The notes under the pieces are model-generated. The model was given only the letters and a program-made list of their open reading frames with translations. It ran no database searches and was not told where the DNA came from. A program made the position numbers and the translations under genes. Shown one piece after another: positions 36,387 to 46,516 of a DNA stretch of 64,000 nt. This DNA is from Parabacteroides bouchesdurhonensis. Its GTDB lineage: Bacteria; Bacteroidota; Bacteroidia; Bacteroidales; Tannerellaceae. The stretch is taken from the NCBI RefSeq assembly GCF_900186615.1, contig NZ_LT896588.1, positions 1,718,961 through 1,782,960 on the forward strand, read 5' to 3'. The number at the start of each line of letters is the position of its first letter. The first letter of the stretch is position 1.

Positions 36387-38606
36387 TTAAAATTTAAGTG
36401 TTACTCTTGCCATAACATTGGTGCCTGCCTGTGTAAAATAAGAGGCATAATCTTGCCGTTCACCGTCAATAATGGAAGAATACACATTTCCGTTTGTTTC
36501 GTATTTTGTATTAAACAAATTATTGATACTGACGTCCAATCCTATTTCTTTTAAGAATTTCGGATTGATAATATAACCTACGCGCAAACTATTGATAAAA
36601 TAAGGATCAATAGAACGGGATTTGCAGGATGTATTATCCAGATACTGCCGGCCTACAAATTGCGAATTGAAGCTTGCAGAGAAATTCTTCAAGTTGAAAT
36701 CGAACATGCTGTTTGCTATTATACCGGGAGAAAATGCGATATTGGTAGTTCCCAAATAGAAACTAACCTCTTCTTTTCCGGGTATCGGATTTTCATTACT
36801 GTCCAGATTGCTTACGGTTTCTGTAAAATGTTTGATCTTATTTTGACTTAAGGTTACATTTCCATTCCATCGCAGCCATTTAGTGATGATGGCCCCGGCT
36901 GTCAGTTCAATACCCATACGGTAACTGTCCTTTATATTGGAAGTGAGCGCTTCGCCTATCTCACTGATTTTTCCTGTCAGGATAAGCTGGTTGTTATAAT
37001 CCATGAAATAAAGGTTCGCCCCGATGTGAAAACGGGAATGCGTGAAACTATATCCGGCTTCATAATCGTATAATGTTTCATGCGCAGGCCGCTCATTCGG
37101 GCCGGCTTCGGTGAAGTTATCCCGGTTAGGTTCACGGTGTGCTACCGAGAAGGACGCAAATGCGTTATGGCCTTTGTGCTGGAAATTGACTCCGGCTTTC
37201 GGGTTGAAGAAGTTCCAATTCTTATTTATATCCAAACCTTCTCCCGCCTTGTCGTCACTTCCTTTTATGGTATAGTGAATGCCTCGATACTGCATATCCA
37301 GATAACCGGTAAATAACCGTGAAAGGTGTTGGGTTAGCTTGGCATATACATTATAGTCCAGTTTCTTTCCGGTATTGCGGTAATATTCGTAATCCGGTTG
37401 CGGCAAAGAATTTGCTTTCTTTGTCCATATTACCCGCCCGAAATGGTCGCCCGTATAATTGTTTACGGCAGTACCTAAAGCGAGGCGCGTATTCCTGCGT
37501 TGGTAATTGGCACTGAAAACAGCTCCATAGAAATTATTATCCAGCCATTTACGTCTCACAAGGTCGGTCTTCTTTACCGTATTTCCTTCCGGATCAATAT
37601 ATTCGGGTAGCTTGTAGCTTGCGTATTTAGCGTTAGATTTATAATCTTCATAATAGCCGTTTCCGTCGGTATAATGAAGGGTTAAGTTCATATTCCAATA
37701 ATCGCCTAAACGCTGGCTGGCCATCAAATGATAATTATGTTGCCAGTAATTATCGGTTTGGTTGCTATAGAATTTCTTTACTCCGTCTTCCTCATATTCC
37801 CCGCAAGGGTTATAGGTCCTGTCTGTGTTTAGCAGATAAGAAGGTACGCCATTCCACGCCTGGTAAGTAGTTTCACTGTTCCCGAATGCCTGAAACTTAA
37901 TCAACGTGTTGTCTGCATAGAAAGCGGCAGAGGCATAATATGAACCCATGCGGGCAAAAGCGCGGTCGATAAAACCGTCACTGCGTATGTTGGAATAGCG
38001 GGCGTCGAAAGCAAAATGGTCGTAAAGCAATCCTGTTCCTCCTTTCACAGTATGTTTGAGAGTCCCGAAAGAACCGGCGGATATTGAATATTCGCCGTAA
38101 GGCTGTAATGACGGTTTCTCGGTTTGCATGGCAACAGTAGCCCCGAAAGCGGCCGCCCCGTTGGTGGATGTGCCCGCTCCCCGTTGAATCTGGATAGATT
38201 CCACCGAAGATGCCATGTCTGCCATATTTGCCCAAAATACAGTATGCGATTCGGAGTCGTTTACCGGGACGCCGTTTATCGTGATATTGATCCGGTTTGC
38301 ATCCGTGCCTCGAATCCGGAAACCGGAATAGCCGATGCCTGTTCCTGCGTCGGACGTCATAATAACAGACGGAGATAGTGAAATAAGATACGGAATACCT
38401 TGTCCGTCATTTCTTTGCCTTAACTCTTGTCCGGAGATGTCGCTATAAGCTACAGGCGTTTCTTTTCCTGCCTTGGTGGCTGTTATTACCACTTCATCCA
38501 ATGATACATCTTTATAAACTTTCAGGGAATCTATTGTTTCCTGAGATTTGCTTTGAGCGTGAAAAACGGCCAGTGAAGCGGCCATTACAATTAAAACACT
38601 TTTCAT
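36387..38606 (-). CDS. TonB-dependent outer-membrane receptor, thiamine uptake
   Basis: A 739-residue receptor: signal peptide (1-18), TonB-box-like DEVVITAT, plug domain with FRIRGTDANRINITINGVPVNDSESHTVFW and SIQIQRGAGTSTNGAAAFG, then a 22-strand barrel ending in ARVTLKF with the terminal Phe needed for assembly. It has no carboxypeptidase-like N-terminal domain, so it is not SusC-type. It is the first gene of the thiamine operon and lies directly downstream of the TPP riboswitch, so it is expected to be switched off by TPP. The substrate is inferred from that context. Confidence 0.92.
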   Translation of the reverse strand: MKSVLIVMAASLAVFHAQSKSQETIDSLKVYKDVSLDEVVITATKAGKETPVAYSDISGQELRQRNDGQGIPYLISLSPSVIMTSDAGTGIGYSGFRIRGTDANRINITINGVPVNDSESHTVFWANMADMASSVESIQIQRGAGTSTNGAAAFGATVAMQTEKPSLQPYGEYSISAGSFGTLKHTVKGGTGLLYDHFAFDARYSNIRSDGFIDRAFARMGSYYASAAFYADNTLIKFQAFGNSETTYQAWNGVPSYLLNTDRTYNPCGEYEEDGVKKFYSNQTDNYWQHNYHLMASQRLGDYWNMNLTLHYTDGNGYYEDYKSNAKYASYKLPEYIDPEGNTVKKTDLVRRKWLDNNFYGAVFSANYQRRNTRLALGTAVNNYTGDHFGRVIWTKKANSLPQPDYEYYRNTGKKLDYNVYAKLTQHLSRLFTGYLDMQYRGIHYTIKGSDDKAGEGLDINKNWNFFNPKAGVNFQHKGHNAFASFSVAHREPNRDNFTEAGPNERPAHETLYDYEAGYSFTHSRFHIGANLYFMDYNNQLILTGKISEIGEALTSNIKDSYRMGIELTAGAIITKWLRWNGNVTLSQNKIKHFTETVSNLDSNENPIPGKEEVSFYLGTTNIAFSPGIIANSMFDFNLKNFSASFNSQFVGRQYLDNTSCKSRSIDPYFINSLRVGYIINPKFLKEIGLDVSINNLFNTKYETNGNVYSSIIDGERQDYASYFTQAGTNVMARVTLKF

Positions 38607-38665
38607 CCTTTTGCCTTGTTGTGTGTAAAACGAAATGGTGAATAGTGGAGGAGTGAATGTTGATT

Positions 38666-38763
38666 AAAATCCCTGCGCCGGCATTATCCGTATCAGGTTC
38701 AATGGGTGTAATCTCAGCCTGTATTGAAAAGAATCGGTACAAGCACCCCTTTTATATTCGGGG
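38666..38763 (-). promoter_or_regulatory. TPP riboswitch (THI element)
   Basis: On the minus strand the conserved core reads GGGGTGCTTG, then GGCTGAGATTACACCC, GAACCTGATACGGATAATGCC and GCGCAGGGA, the classic TPP aptamer order, 60 bases before the TonB receptor ATG. It should repress uptake and phosphorylation genes when TPP is abundant, probably at translation initiation since no terminator is evident. Confidence 0.95.
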
Positions 38764-38817
38764 GACAAACTTACGCATAATCGTTGAAATAAACGAATGA
38801 ATCAGTCAGAATAGCAG

Positions 38818-38941
38818 TTTCATTTTGTTCCATGCCGGTGAAACTTTTGTTTCATGCCGAAGGAACAAGTGTTTCATCCCGATGGAACAAATGTTTCAAG
38901 CTGATGGAACAAGTGTTTCATGCTGGTGGAACAAAAAACAG
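38818..38941. repeat. 22-bp tandem array of near-palindromes, array 2
   Basis: Four exact 22-bp units from 38839 to 38926 with partial units on both sides. The unit is the same as in array 1 (TGRAACANNTGTTTCA plus spacer), and the same leader TTTTGTTCCATGCCGR precedes both arrays. It lies between the TPP riboswitch and the rimP promoter. Confidence 0.85.
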
Positions 38942-38993
38942 AATATGAGAACACGATTTAAAGTGGAAATATAATGAAAAAAACATACGATTC

Positions 38994-39024
38994 TTTGTAA
39001 AGTCGCTGACAATTTGTATATTTG
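38994..39024 (+). promoter_or_regulatory. rimP operon promoter
   Basis: TTTG (38994-38997), 19 bases, then TATATTTG (39017-39024): a textbook Bacteroidales promoter, 66 bp before the rimP ATG. Confidence 0.75.
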
Positions 39025-39044
39025 CAAGCGATTAAGCGAAGATG

Positions 39045-39073
39045 AGGAGGGGGCGGGCAGTCCCCTCCTTTTG
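39045..39073 (+). terminator. Leader terminator-like hairpin before rimP-nusA-infB
   Basis: AGGAGGGG (39045-39052) pairs with CCCCTCCT (39062-39069) and is followed by TTTT. It lies wholly in the untranslated leader, so it can act as an attenuator of an operon that encodes NusA, itself a termination factor. Confidence 0.6.
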
Positions 39074-39090
39074 TTCTCAACTGTTTGTAT

Positions 39091-39558
39091 ATGATTGAAA
39101 AGAACGTAGTAATCCGGTTGGTAGAGGAAAAATTAGCCACTTCCGACAATTTTTTAGTAGACGTAGTGATTAAACCTGGAAACCTTATTATTGTCGAGAT
39201 TGATAATGATGAGGCTGTTTGCATTGATGATTGCGCAGAATTGAGCCGGTATCTGGAAGAACATCTGGATCGAGATGTGGAAGATTACGAACTTGAAGTT
39301 GGATCGGCAGGTATTACTTCTCCGTTTAAAGTACTTCGACAATATACCAAAAATGTAGGCAACGAAGTTGAAATGTTGCTGAAGAACGGAACGAAGCAAA
39401 CCGGCGTGCTGAAATCGGCAGACGAGAATGGTGTGGTAATTACGGTGGAAAAACAGATAAAACCGGAAGGAGCTAAACGTAAAGTGACAGTCCCGGAAGA
39501 TCAACCGTATACATTTGATGAAATAAAATATACAAAATACTTAATAAGATTCAAGTAA
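39091..39558 (+). CDS. rimP: Ribosome maturation factor RimP
   Basis: Assembly factor for the 30S subunit, 155 residues from the ATG at 39091 (MIEKNVVIRLVEEKL). Motifs: DNFLVDVVIKPGNLIIVEIDNDEAVCIDDCAELSR in pieces, YELEVGSAGITSPFK and a C-terminal SH3-like part ending YTKYLIRFK. It is the first gene of the rimP-nusA-infB operon, with nusA three bases downstream. Confidence 0.94.
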   Translation: MIEKNVVIRLVEEKLATSDNFLVDVVIKPGNLIIVEIDNDEAVCIDDCAELSRYLEEHLDRDVEDYELEVGSAGITSPFKVLRQYTKNVGNEVEMLLKNGTKQTGVLKSADENGVVITVEKQIKPEGAKRKVTVPEDQPYTFDEIKYTKYLIRFK

Positions 39559-39561
39559 ATT

Positions 39562-40830
39562 ATGGCCAGAAAAGAGGAAACAATCAGTATGATTGACACC
39601 CTTGCGGAGTTCAAGGAGTTAAAGAATATAGATAAGGAAACAATGATTAGCGTGCTGGAAGATTCATTCCGGAACGTTATTGCGAAAATGTTTGGTACAG
39701 ATGAGAATTATGATGTAATTATCAACCCGGAAAAAGGGGATTTTGAAATCTGGAGAAACCGTACGGTGGTAGCCGATGACGAATTGGAAGATCCGAATCT
39801 GCAACTTACTTTGACCGAGGCCCGTAAGATTGACGCTGATTGTGAAGTGGGTGAAGAAGTAACCGATGAGGTACATTTCGCGGACTTTGGCCGTCGCGCT
39901 ATCTTGAACCTGCGCCAGACACTTGCTTCTAAAATACTTGAACTGCAAAAAGACAGCCTGTTCGCAAAATATAAAGATAGAATCGGAACAATTATTGCGG
40001 CTGATGTATATCAGGTATGGAAGAAAGAAATCTTATTGCTTGATGACGAAGGAAATGAGTTGCTGCTTCCGAAATCAGAACAAATTCCTACCGATTTTTA
40101 TCGTAAGGGAGAAACCGTACGTGCTATCGTGCAACGGGTAGATAATTTTAATAATAATCCGAAGATTATCCTTTCCCGTACGGATAAAATATTCCTGCAA
40201 CGTTTGTTTGAACTGGAAGTTCCCGAAATTAACGACGGCTTGATTACCATAAAGGCAATCGCCCGTATACCGGGAGAAAGAGCGAAAGTGGCCGTAGAAT
40301 CGTATGACGACCGTATTGACCCGGTTGGCGCTTGCGTAGGAATGAAAGGTTCCCGTATACACGGAATAGTACGTGAGCTGAGAAACGAAAATATAGATGT
40401 AATAAATTATACATCAAATGTTTCGTTGTTTATACAACGTGCTTTAAGTCCGGCTAAGATTTCATCTATACGCGTGAACGAAGAAGAAAAAAAGGCAGAG
40501 GTCTATCTTCGTCCCGAAGAAGTTTCATTGGCAATCGGTAAAGGCGGTTTGAATATTAAACTTGCCAGTATGCTTACAGAGTATACGATTGATGTATTCC
40601 GCGATATAGAAGGAACTGATGAGGAGGATATTTATCTGGATGAATTTGCAGATGAAATAGATGGCTGGGTAATCGATGCGCTTAAGAATATTGGTTGCTA
40701 TACGGCGAAAGGTGTTCTTGCGATGAATCGCGATGAAATTATTGAACGTGCCGACCTTGAAGAACAAACAGTCGACGAGGTACTTGCTATCTTATCTGCC
40801 GAATTTGAAGATGAAGAAGTCAATGAATAA
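39562..40830 (+). CDS. nusA: Transcription termination/antitermination factor NusA
   Basis: RNA polymerase-binding factor of 422 residues: N-terminal domain (1-130), S1 domain, then KH1 and KH2 with [26 protein letters not shown] and [15 protein letters not shown], and [18 protein letters not shown]. It ends in a single acidic HhH-like segment ([24 protein letters not shown]) and lacks the double acidic repeats of E. coli NusA, as expected outside Proteobacteria. The gap to infB is 20 bases. Confidence 0.96.
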   Translation: MARKEETISMIDTLAEFKELKNIDKETMISVLEDSFRNVIAKMFGTDENYDVIINPEKGDFEIWRNRTVVADDELEDPNLQLTLTEARKIDADCEVGEEVTDEVHFADFGRRAILNLRQTLASKILELQKDSLFAKYKDRIGTIIAADVYQVWKKEILLLDDEGNELLLPKSEQIPTDFYRKGETVRAIVQRVDNFNNNPKIILSRTDKIFLQRLFELEVPEINDGLITIKAIARIPGERAKVAVESYDDRIDPVGACVGMKGSRIHGIVRELRNENIDVINYTSNVSLFIQRALSPAKISSIRVNEEEKKAEVYLRPEEVSLAIGKGGLNIKLASMLTEYTIDVFRDIEGTDEEDIYLDEFADEIDGWVIDALKNIGCYTAKGVLAMNRDEIIERADLEEQTVDEVLAILSAEFEDEEVNE

Positions 40831-40850
40831 GTATTACGACAAAGTTAGAT

Positions 40851-43760
40851 ATGCCTATAAAATTAATTCAAGTACAGAGAAAATTGAATGTGGGAATCAA
40901 CACAGTTGTTGAGTTCCTGCGCCGAAAAGGATTCTCGGTTGAGGATAATCCCAATACGAGGATCAGTGATGAACAATATGCTTTGCTCGTAAAAGAGTTT
41001 GGAAAAGACCTGCCGGAGAAGGGACATGAACAGACCACTGTGGCAGAACATGTTAATAAAGAAACCCCTTCTGTGAAAGAAGAAAAAGCTTCGGAGATTA
41101 AAACTGAAGTCCCGAAAGATTTGATTCCTAAATTCGTTACAAAAGGAAGGATAGAATTGGATGGACCACATAAAAAGAACCAGGAAGAAGAGGAAGAAAC
41201 TGTAGTTAAGGAAGAGCCGGTTGTTAAGCAAGAACAACCCGAACCAGTAGCTCCGGTTGTAGAACCTGCTCCTGTTGTGGTGGAAAAACCTGAACCTGCT
41301 CCTGTTAAACAGGATATAAAAGTAGAGGAGAAAAAAGTAGTAAAGAATATAGTTGTGGAAAAAGAAAAAGCCGAAGAGAAGCAGCCCGAGGTTGAAGTTG
41401 GTGCTGAAAACGTAAATTCAGATCATGAAGTCGAAAGTATAGACGACACTATTGCCTCTGGTGATGATTCCAGTGAGGCTGTTTTCCGACTGAATACTCC
41501 GAAGTTTGAATCGAAGATTAAGGTTACAGGCAAGATTGACTTGAACGCACTGAACCAATCTACCCGTCCGAAGAAGAAAACGAAGGAGGAAAAGAAGAAA
41601 GAACGCGACGAAAAGCAGAAATTTACAGGAAATAAACCAAATAATCCGAATGGTCCGTTTAAACCGAAGGATGGAACTGCTAAACCGGGCGCTCCTGTAA
41701 AACAAGGAGAAGAAGGGGATGCTAAGAAAAAACGCAAGCGTATCAAGAAAGACCGTGTGGATGTAAATAATACACCGGGTACTAATTTCACTCGTCCGCA
41801 ACGTGACGACCGTAAGCCGCGTTTGAAGAAACCGGTGAAAGCGGAGGTTAGCGAGGAAGATGTACAGAAACAGATTAAAGAAACGCTGGCCCGTTTAACA
41901 AACAAAGGCAATAAGAATAACAAAGGCGCTAAATACCGTCGTGATAAACGTGAAGCCATACAAAAGCGTGAACACGAACAGCAGGAACGGGAGGAACAAG
42001 AAAGCAAGACCCTGAAACTGACTGAATTCGTTACGGCAAATGACTTGGCTAATATGATGGATGTTCCGGTAACTCAGGTTATCGCAACTTGTATGAGTAT
42101 CGGAATCATGGTTTCAATTAATCAACGTTTGGATGCTGAGACAATCAATATTGTTGTTGAAGAATTTGGTTTCAAGACCGAATATGTGAGTGCTGAGGTG
42201 GTAGAAGCCATTAATGCGGATGATGAAGAAGACAATGAAGATGACTGGGTTGCCCGTCCGCCTATTGTAACGGTGATGGGACACGTTGACCACGGTAAAA
42301 CATCTTTGTTGGATAATATTCGTAATGCGAACGTTATTGCCGGTGAGGCCGGAGGTATTACGCAGCATATCGGCGCATACAATGTGAAACTGCCCAGCGG
42401 TCGTCGTATTACATTCCTGGATACTCCCGGTCACGAAGCATTTACTGCTATGCGTGCACGTGGTGCGAAGGTGACGGATATTGCTATTATTATTGTTGCA
42501 GCTGACGATAGTGTGATGCCGCAGACAATTGAAGCTATCAATCACGCTTCTGCGGCAGGTGTTCCTATTGTATTTGCAATCAATAAAATTGATAAGCCGC
42601 ATGCAAATCCGGAAAAGATCAAGGAAGAACTGGCTAATATGAATTATCTGGTTGAAGACTGGGGAGGTAAATACCAAAGTCAGGAAATTTCAGCCAAGAA
42701 AGGCATTGGCGTAAAGGAATTGCTTGAGAAGGTATTGCTTGAAGCAGACCTGTTGGATTTGAAGGCTAATCCGAATAAGCGTGCAACCGGTTCTATTATT
42801 GAATCTTCTTTGGATAAAGGACGCGGATATGTTTCTACCATATTGGTGGAAAACGGTACTCTTAAGATGAGTGATATTGTTTTGGCCGGTACGCATTACG
42901 GACGTATCAAGGCTATGTTCAACGAGCGTAACCAGCGAGTGGAAAAAGCGGGACCTTCTGAACCGGTAATGATTCTGGGTCTGAATGGCGCTCCTCAGGC
43001 TGGTGATACATTTAATGTATTGGAAACAGAACAGGAAGCCCGTGAAATTGCTACCCGCCGCGAACAATTGCAGCGCGAGTTAGGTTTGCGTACGCAGAAG
43101 ATGCTGACGCTGGATGATATAGGTCGCCGTATTGCCGTTGGTAACTTCCAGGAACTGAATGTGATCGTGAAAGGTGATGTGGATGGTTCTGTTGAGGCTT
43201 TGTCTGATTCATTGATTCGTTTGTCTACCGAAGAAATCCAAGTGAATGTGATCCATAAAGCGGTAGGACAAATCTCAGAATCGGATGTCGTTCTGGCGGC
43301 TGCATCCAACGCGATTATTATTGGATTCCAGGTTCGCCCGTCACTTCCCGCACGTAGGAATGCTGAAAAAGAAGGTGTTGAAATTCGTTTGTATTCTATC
43401 ATTTATGATGCGATAGAAGAGGTGAAGGATGCGATGGAAGGTATGCTTTCACCGGAAATCAAAGAAGAAATAACAGCTAACGTGGAAGTTCAGCAGGTAT
43501 TCAAGATTTCCAAAGTGGGAACAATTGCCGGATGTATCGTGAAGGAAGGTAAGATCAAGCGTACAAATAAAGTACGTGTGATTCGTGATGGTATCGTAAT
43601 CCACAGCGGTGAACTTGGTTCTTTGAAACGTTTCAAAGACGATGTGAAAGAAGTTGTTTCCGGACAAGACTGCGGTTTGAATATCAACAACTTTAATGAT
43701 ATTCAGGTTGGTGATATCATCGAAGCATACGAAGAAACGGAAATAAAGAAAACGTTATAA
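40851..43760 (+). CDS. infB: Translation initiation factor IF-2
   Basis: GTPase that brings initiator tRNA to the ribosome, 969 residues. A short N-terminal IF2_N domain ([16 protein letters not shown]) is followed by a long low-complexity linker rich in Lys, Glu, Pro and Val (about 60-390), a second IF2_N-like part, and the G domain from about 473: [18 protein letters not shown] (G1), [10 protein letters not shown] (G2), DTPGHEAF (G3), NKID (G4) and SAKKGIG (G5). Domains II-IV end at EETEIKKTL. Internal start sites for a short IF2 form were not assessed. Confidence 0.97.
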   Translation: MPIKLIQVQRKLNVGINTVVEFLRRKGFSVEDNPNTRISDEQYALLVKEFGKDLPEKGHEQTTVAEHVNKETPSVKEEKASEIKTEVPKDLIPKFVTKGRIELDGPHKKNQEEEEETVVKEEPVVKQEQPEPVAPVVEPAPVVVEKPEPAPVKQDIKVEEKKVVKNIVVEKEKAEEKQPEVEVGAENVNSDHEVESIDDTIASGDDSSEAVFRLNTPKFESKIKVTGKIDLNALNQSTRPKKKTKEEKKKERDEKQKFTGNKPNNPNGPFKPKDGTAKPGAPVKQGEEGDAKKKRKRIKKDRVDVNNTPGTNFTRPQRDDRKPRLKKPVKAEVSEEDVQKQIKETLARLTNKGNKNNKGAKYRRDKREAIQKREHEQQEREEQESKTLKLTEFVTANDLANMMDVPVTQVIATCMSIGIMVSINQRLDAETINIVVEEFGFKTEYVSAEVVEAINADDEEDNEDDWVARPPIVTVMGHVDHGKTSLLDNIRNANVIAGEAGGITQHIGAYNVKLPSGRRITFLDTPGHEAFTAMRARGAKVTDIAIIIVAADDSVMPQTIEAINHASAAGVPIVFAINKIDKPHANPEKIKEELANMNYLVEDWGGKYQSQEISAKKGIGVKELLEKVLLEADLLDLKANPNKRATGSIIESSLDKGRGYVSTILVENGTLKMSDIVLAGTHYGRIKAMFNERNQRVEKAGPSEPVMILGLNGAPQAGDTFNVLETEQEAREIATRREQLQRELGLRTQKMLTLDDIGRRIAVGNFQELNVIVKGDVDGSVEALSDSLIRLSTEEIQVNVIHKAVGQISESDVVLAAASNAIIIGFQVRPSLPARRNAEKEGVEIRLYSIIYDAIEEVKDAMEGMLSPEIKEEITANVEVQQVFKISKVGTIAGCIVKEGKIKRTNKVRVIRDGIVIHSGELGSLKRFKDDVKEVVSGQDCGLNINNFNDIQVGDIIEAYEETEIKKTL

Positions 43761-43762
43761 CT

Positions 43763-44254
43763 ATGAACTGGTTAGACATTACATTGCTATGTCTGGCAGG
43801 GATAGGATTTGTAAAGGGCCTGTTTGATGGAGTCATCAAACAGGTTGTTTCGCTTATAGCCCTTGTTGTTGCTATCTTTTTTTGTGGAAAAGCGGCAGCC
43901 TGGCTCAAAGGATATATTATTGCTACAGGATGGTTTCCGGCAGAAGGAGTAACGGTTCTAAGTTATATAGCAGGATTCCTTTTGATCGTAGGCGTTTTCT
44001 TACTGGCGGGTGAAGTGGTGCACCGTATTGTTGGAGCTACCCCGTTGAGTATATTGAATCATATAGCCGGCGGATTGTTTGGGTTGGTAGTAGTCATGAT
44101 ATTTACAAGTTTATTACTTAATATATTGGAATTTATAGATCGTGGTTCCGTGTTGATACCACGGGAGGCGAAAATAGAATCCCGTTTTTATTATTCAGTG
44201 AAGCAAGTAGTACCAACAATCTTCCCCAGTAATTTGTTTACATTGGGAGAATAG
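43763..44254 (+). CDS. CvpA-family membrane protein
   Basis: A 163-residue inner-membrane protein with four hydrophobic segments. NWLDITLLCLAGIGFVKGLFDGVIKQV at the start is the CvpA signature, followed by GFLLIVGVFLLAGEVVHRIV. The exact role is unclear; in other bacteria CvpA is linked to colicin V production and envelope stress. It begins two bases after infB and is followed by sufB, so it joins the translation and Fe-S parts of the run. Confidence 0.85.
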   Translation: MNWLDITLLCLAGIGFVKGLFDGVIKQVVSLIALVVAIFFCGKAAAWLKGYIIATGWFPAEGVTVLSYIAGFLLIVGVFLLAGEVVHRIVGATPLSILNHIAGGLFGLVVVMIFTSLLLNILEFIDRGSVLIPREAKIESRFYYSVKQVVPTIFPSNLFTLGE

Positions 44255-44284
44255 TTGGTTCGATATAATATATAATGTGTGTAT

Positions 44285-45730
44285 ATGCAGGATTCAAATA
44301 ATATAATAAATGAGGTAACAGCCGGCGATTATAAGTACGGCTTTGTTACGGATATAGATACAGATGTAATCCATCGTGGACTGGATGAAGAAACAGTCCG
44401 CATTATATCTGCGAAAAAGAATGAACCGGAATGGATGTTGGATTTTCGTTTGAAGGCTTACCGCCATTGGTTGACTTTGGAGATGCCGAAATGGCCTCAC
44501 CTTACTATTCCTACAATCGATTATCAGGATATTATTTATTATGCCGCTCCTAAGAAAAAGGAAGGACCTAAAAGTCTGGATGAAGTAGACCCTGAGTTAT
44601 TGAAGACTTTCGATAAATTAGGAATACCTCTGGAAGAACAGAAGCATTTGAGCGGTATGGCTGTAGATGCGGTAATGGATAGTGTTTCGGTGAAAACGAC
44701 ATTTAAAGAGACATTGGCCGAAAAAGGGATTATCTTTTGTTCATTCAGTGAAGCTGTGCAACATCATCCGGATTTGGTGCAGGAATATTTAGGAAGTGTG
44801 GTAAGTTATCGTGATAACTTCTTTGCCGCTTTGAACTCTGCGGTATTTTCCGACGGTTCGTTTGTATATATTCCGAAAGGAGTACGTTGCCCGATGGAGT
44901 TAAGTACTTATTTCCGAATCAATGCGGCTAATACAGGACAGTTTGAACGTACGCTTATTGTTGCGGATGATGAGGCCTACGTAAGCTATCTGGAAGGTTG
45001 TACGGCTCCGATGCGTGATGAAAATCAGTTGCATGCCGCTATTGTGGAAATCATAGCCAAAGAGCATGCGGAGGTGAAGTATTCTACCGTACAGAACTGG
45101 TATCCGGGAGATAAGGATGGTAAAGGCGGTATTTATAATTTTGTAACAAAGAGAGGCTTGTGCAAGGGTGAAGGCAGCAAGATTTCATGGACGCAGGTGG
45201 AAACCGGTTCTGCCATTACCTGGAAGTACCCGAGTTGTATTTTGGCCGGCGATAATTCGGTAGGCGAATTTTATTCTGTTGCCGTTACAAATAACTATCA
45301 GCAGGCAGATACAGGTACAAAGATGATCCATTTGGGTAAGAATACGAAAAGTACCATTGTCTCGAAAGGTATTTCCGCCGGACATAGCCAGAATAGTTAC
45401 CGTGGTCTTGTGAAAGTTTCCCCCCGTGCGGAAGGAGCTCGTAACCATAGTCAGTGTGACAGTTTGCTGCTTAGTTCTACGTGTGGTGCGCATACATTTC
45501 CTTATGCCGATATTCAGAATGAAACAGCAGTAGTGGAGCATGAAGCAACTACCAGCAAGATTAGTGAGGAACAATTATTTTATTGTCAGCAACGCGGTAT
45601 TTCTGTAGAAGAAGCTGTAGGGCTGATTGTTAACGGATATGCCCGTGAAGTAATGAACAAACTCCCGATGGAGTTTGCTGTGGAAGCACAGAAATTGCTT
45701 ACAATTTCACTTGAAGGAAGTGTGGGATGA
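44285..45730 (+). CDS. sufB: Fe-S cluster assembly protein SufB
   Basis: Scaffold subunit of the SufBCD complex that builds Fe-S clusters. Start taken at the ATG at 44285 ([11 protein letters not shown]), giving 481 residues; a GTG two codons upstream is less likely. Motifs: RVAYLDSV-type N-terminus is absent, but [43 protein letters not shown] and [11 protein letters not shown] with the conserved cysteine are present, and the C-terminus [19 protein letters not shown] is typical. It is 30 bases after the CvpA gene and 20 before sufC. Confidence 0.96.
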   Translation: MQDSNNIINEVTAGDYKYGFVTDIDTDVIHRGLDEETVRIISAKKNEPEWMLDFRLKAYRHWLTLEMPKWPHLTIPTIDYQDIIYYAAPKKKEGPKSLDEVDPELLKTFDKLGIPLEEQKHLSGMAVDAVMDSVSVKTTFKETLAEKGIIFCSFSEAVQHHPDLVQEYLGSVVSYRDNFFAALNSAVFSDGSFVYIPKGVRCPMELSTYFRINAANTGQFERTLIVADDEAYVSYLEGCTAPMRDENQLHAAIVEIIAKEHAEVKYSTVQNWYPGDKDGKGGIYNFVTKRGLCKGEGSKISWTQVETGSAITWKYPSCILAGDNSVGEFYSVAVTNNYQQADTGTKMIHLGKNTKSTIVSKGISAGHSQNSYRGLVKVSPRAEGARNHSQCDSLLLSSTCGAHTFPYADIQNETAVVEHEATTSKISEEQLFYCQQRGISVEEAVGLIVNGYAREVMNKLPMEFAVEAQKLLTISLEGSVG

Positions 45731-45750
45731 TTTTGTTTTAATTTTGAATT

Positions 45751-46515
45751 ATGAAACCTATGTTAGAGATAAAGAATTTACATGCCAATGTAAATGGCAA
45801 AGAAATATTAAAAGGCATTAATCTGTCGGTAAAGGCCGGTGAAGTACATGCTATTATGGGTCCGAATGGATCTGGTAAGAGCACATTAAGCAGTGTATTG
45901 GTTGGTAATCCCGCTTTTGAAGTTACCGAAGGCGAAGTAACATTTGACGGAAAGAACTTGCTTGATCTTTCTCCCGAAGATCGTAGCCGCGAAGGTATCT
46001 TCTTAAGTTTCCAGTATCCGGTAGAGATTCCGGGTGTAAGCATGGTGAATTTCATGCGTGCCGCACTGAACGAACATCGTAAATATAAAGGTCTTCCTCC
46101 TGTATCGGCAACCGACTTTTTAAAGCTGATGCGTGAAAAGCGCGCGATTGTGGAATTGGATAATAAGCTGGCTAGCCGTAGTGTGAACGAAGGCTTTTCC
46201 GGCGGAGAAAAAAAACGTAATGAGATATTCCAGATGGCGATGCTGGAACCGAAACTGGCAATTCTGGATGAAACAGACTCTGGTTTGGATATAGACGCTC
46301 TCCGTATCGTTGCCAGTGGAGTGAATAAATTGAAAACGCCTGAAAATGCGGCTATCGTAATTACTCATTATCAGCGTCTGCTGGATTATATCAAACCGGA
46401 TGTTGTTCATGTGCTTTATAAAGGGCGTATCGTTAAAACTGCCGGACCTGAATTAGCTCTTGAACTGGAAGAAAAAGGATACGACTGGATTAAGAAAGAG
46501 ATGGGAGATGAATAA
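45751..46515 (+). CDS. sufC: Fe-S cluster assembly ATPase SufC
   Basis: ABC-type ATPase of the SufBCD complex, 254 residues. Walker A is [10 protein letters not shown], the signature is [14 protein letters not shown], and Walker B is [16 protein letters not shown], with the Asp-Ser-Gly-Leu variant specific to SufC. It is cytoplasmic with no transmembrane partner. The sufD start follows one base after its stop. Confidence 0.97.
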   Translation: MKPMLEIKNLHANVNGKEILKGINLSVKAGEVHAIMGPNGSGKSTLSSVLVGNPAFEVTEGEVTFDGKNLLDLSPEDRSREGIFLSFQYPVEIPGVSMVNFMRAALNEHRKYKGLPPVSATDFLKLMREKRAIVELDNKLASRSVNEGFSGGEKKRNEIFQMAMLEPKLAILDETDSGLDIDALRIVASGVNKLKTPENAAIVITHYQRLLDYIKPDVVHVLYKGRIVKTAGPELALELEEKGYDWIKKEMGDE

Positions 46516-46516
46516 T

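Noticed and set aside
41423-42007. Long minus-strand frame inside infB, rich in Ser, Phe and Leu
   Set aside because: It is the complement of the Lys/Glu-rich linker of IF-2; composition is that of a shadow frame and no domain is visible.
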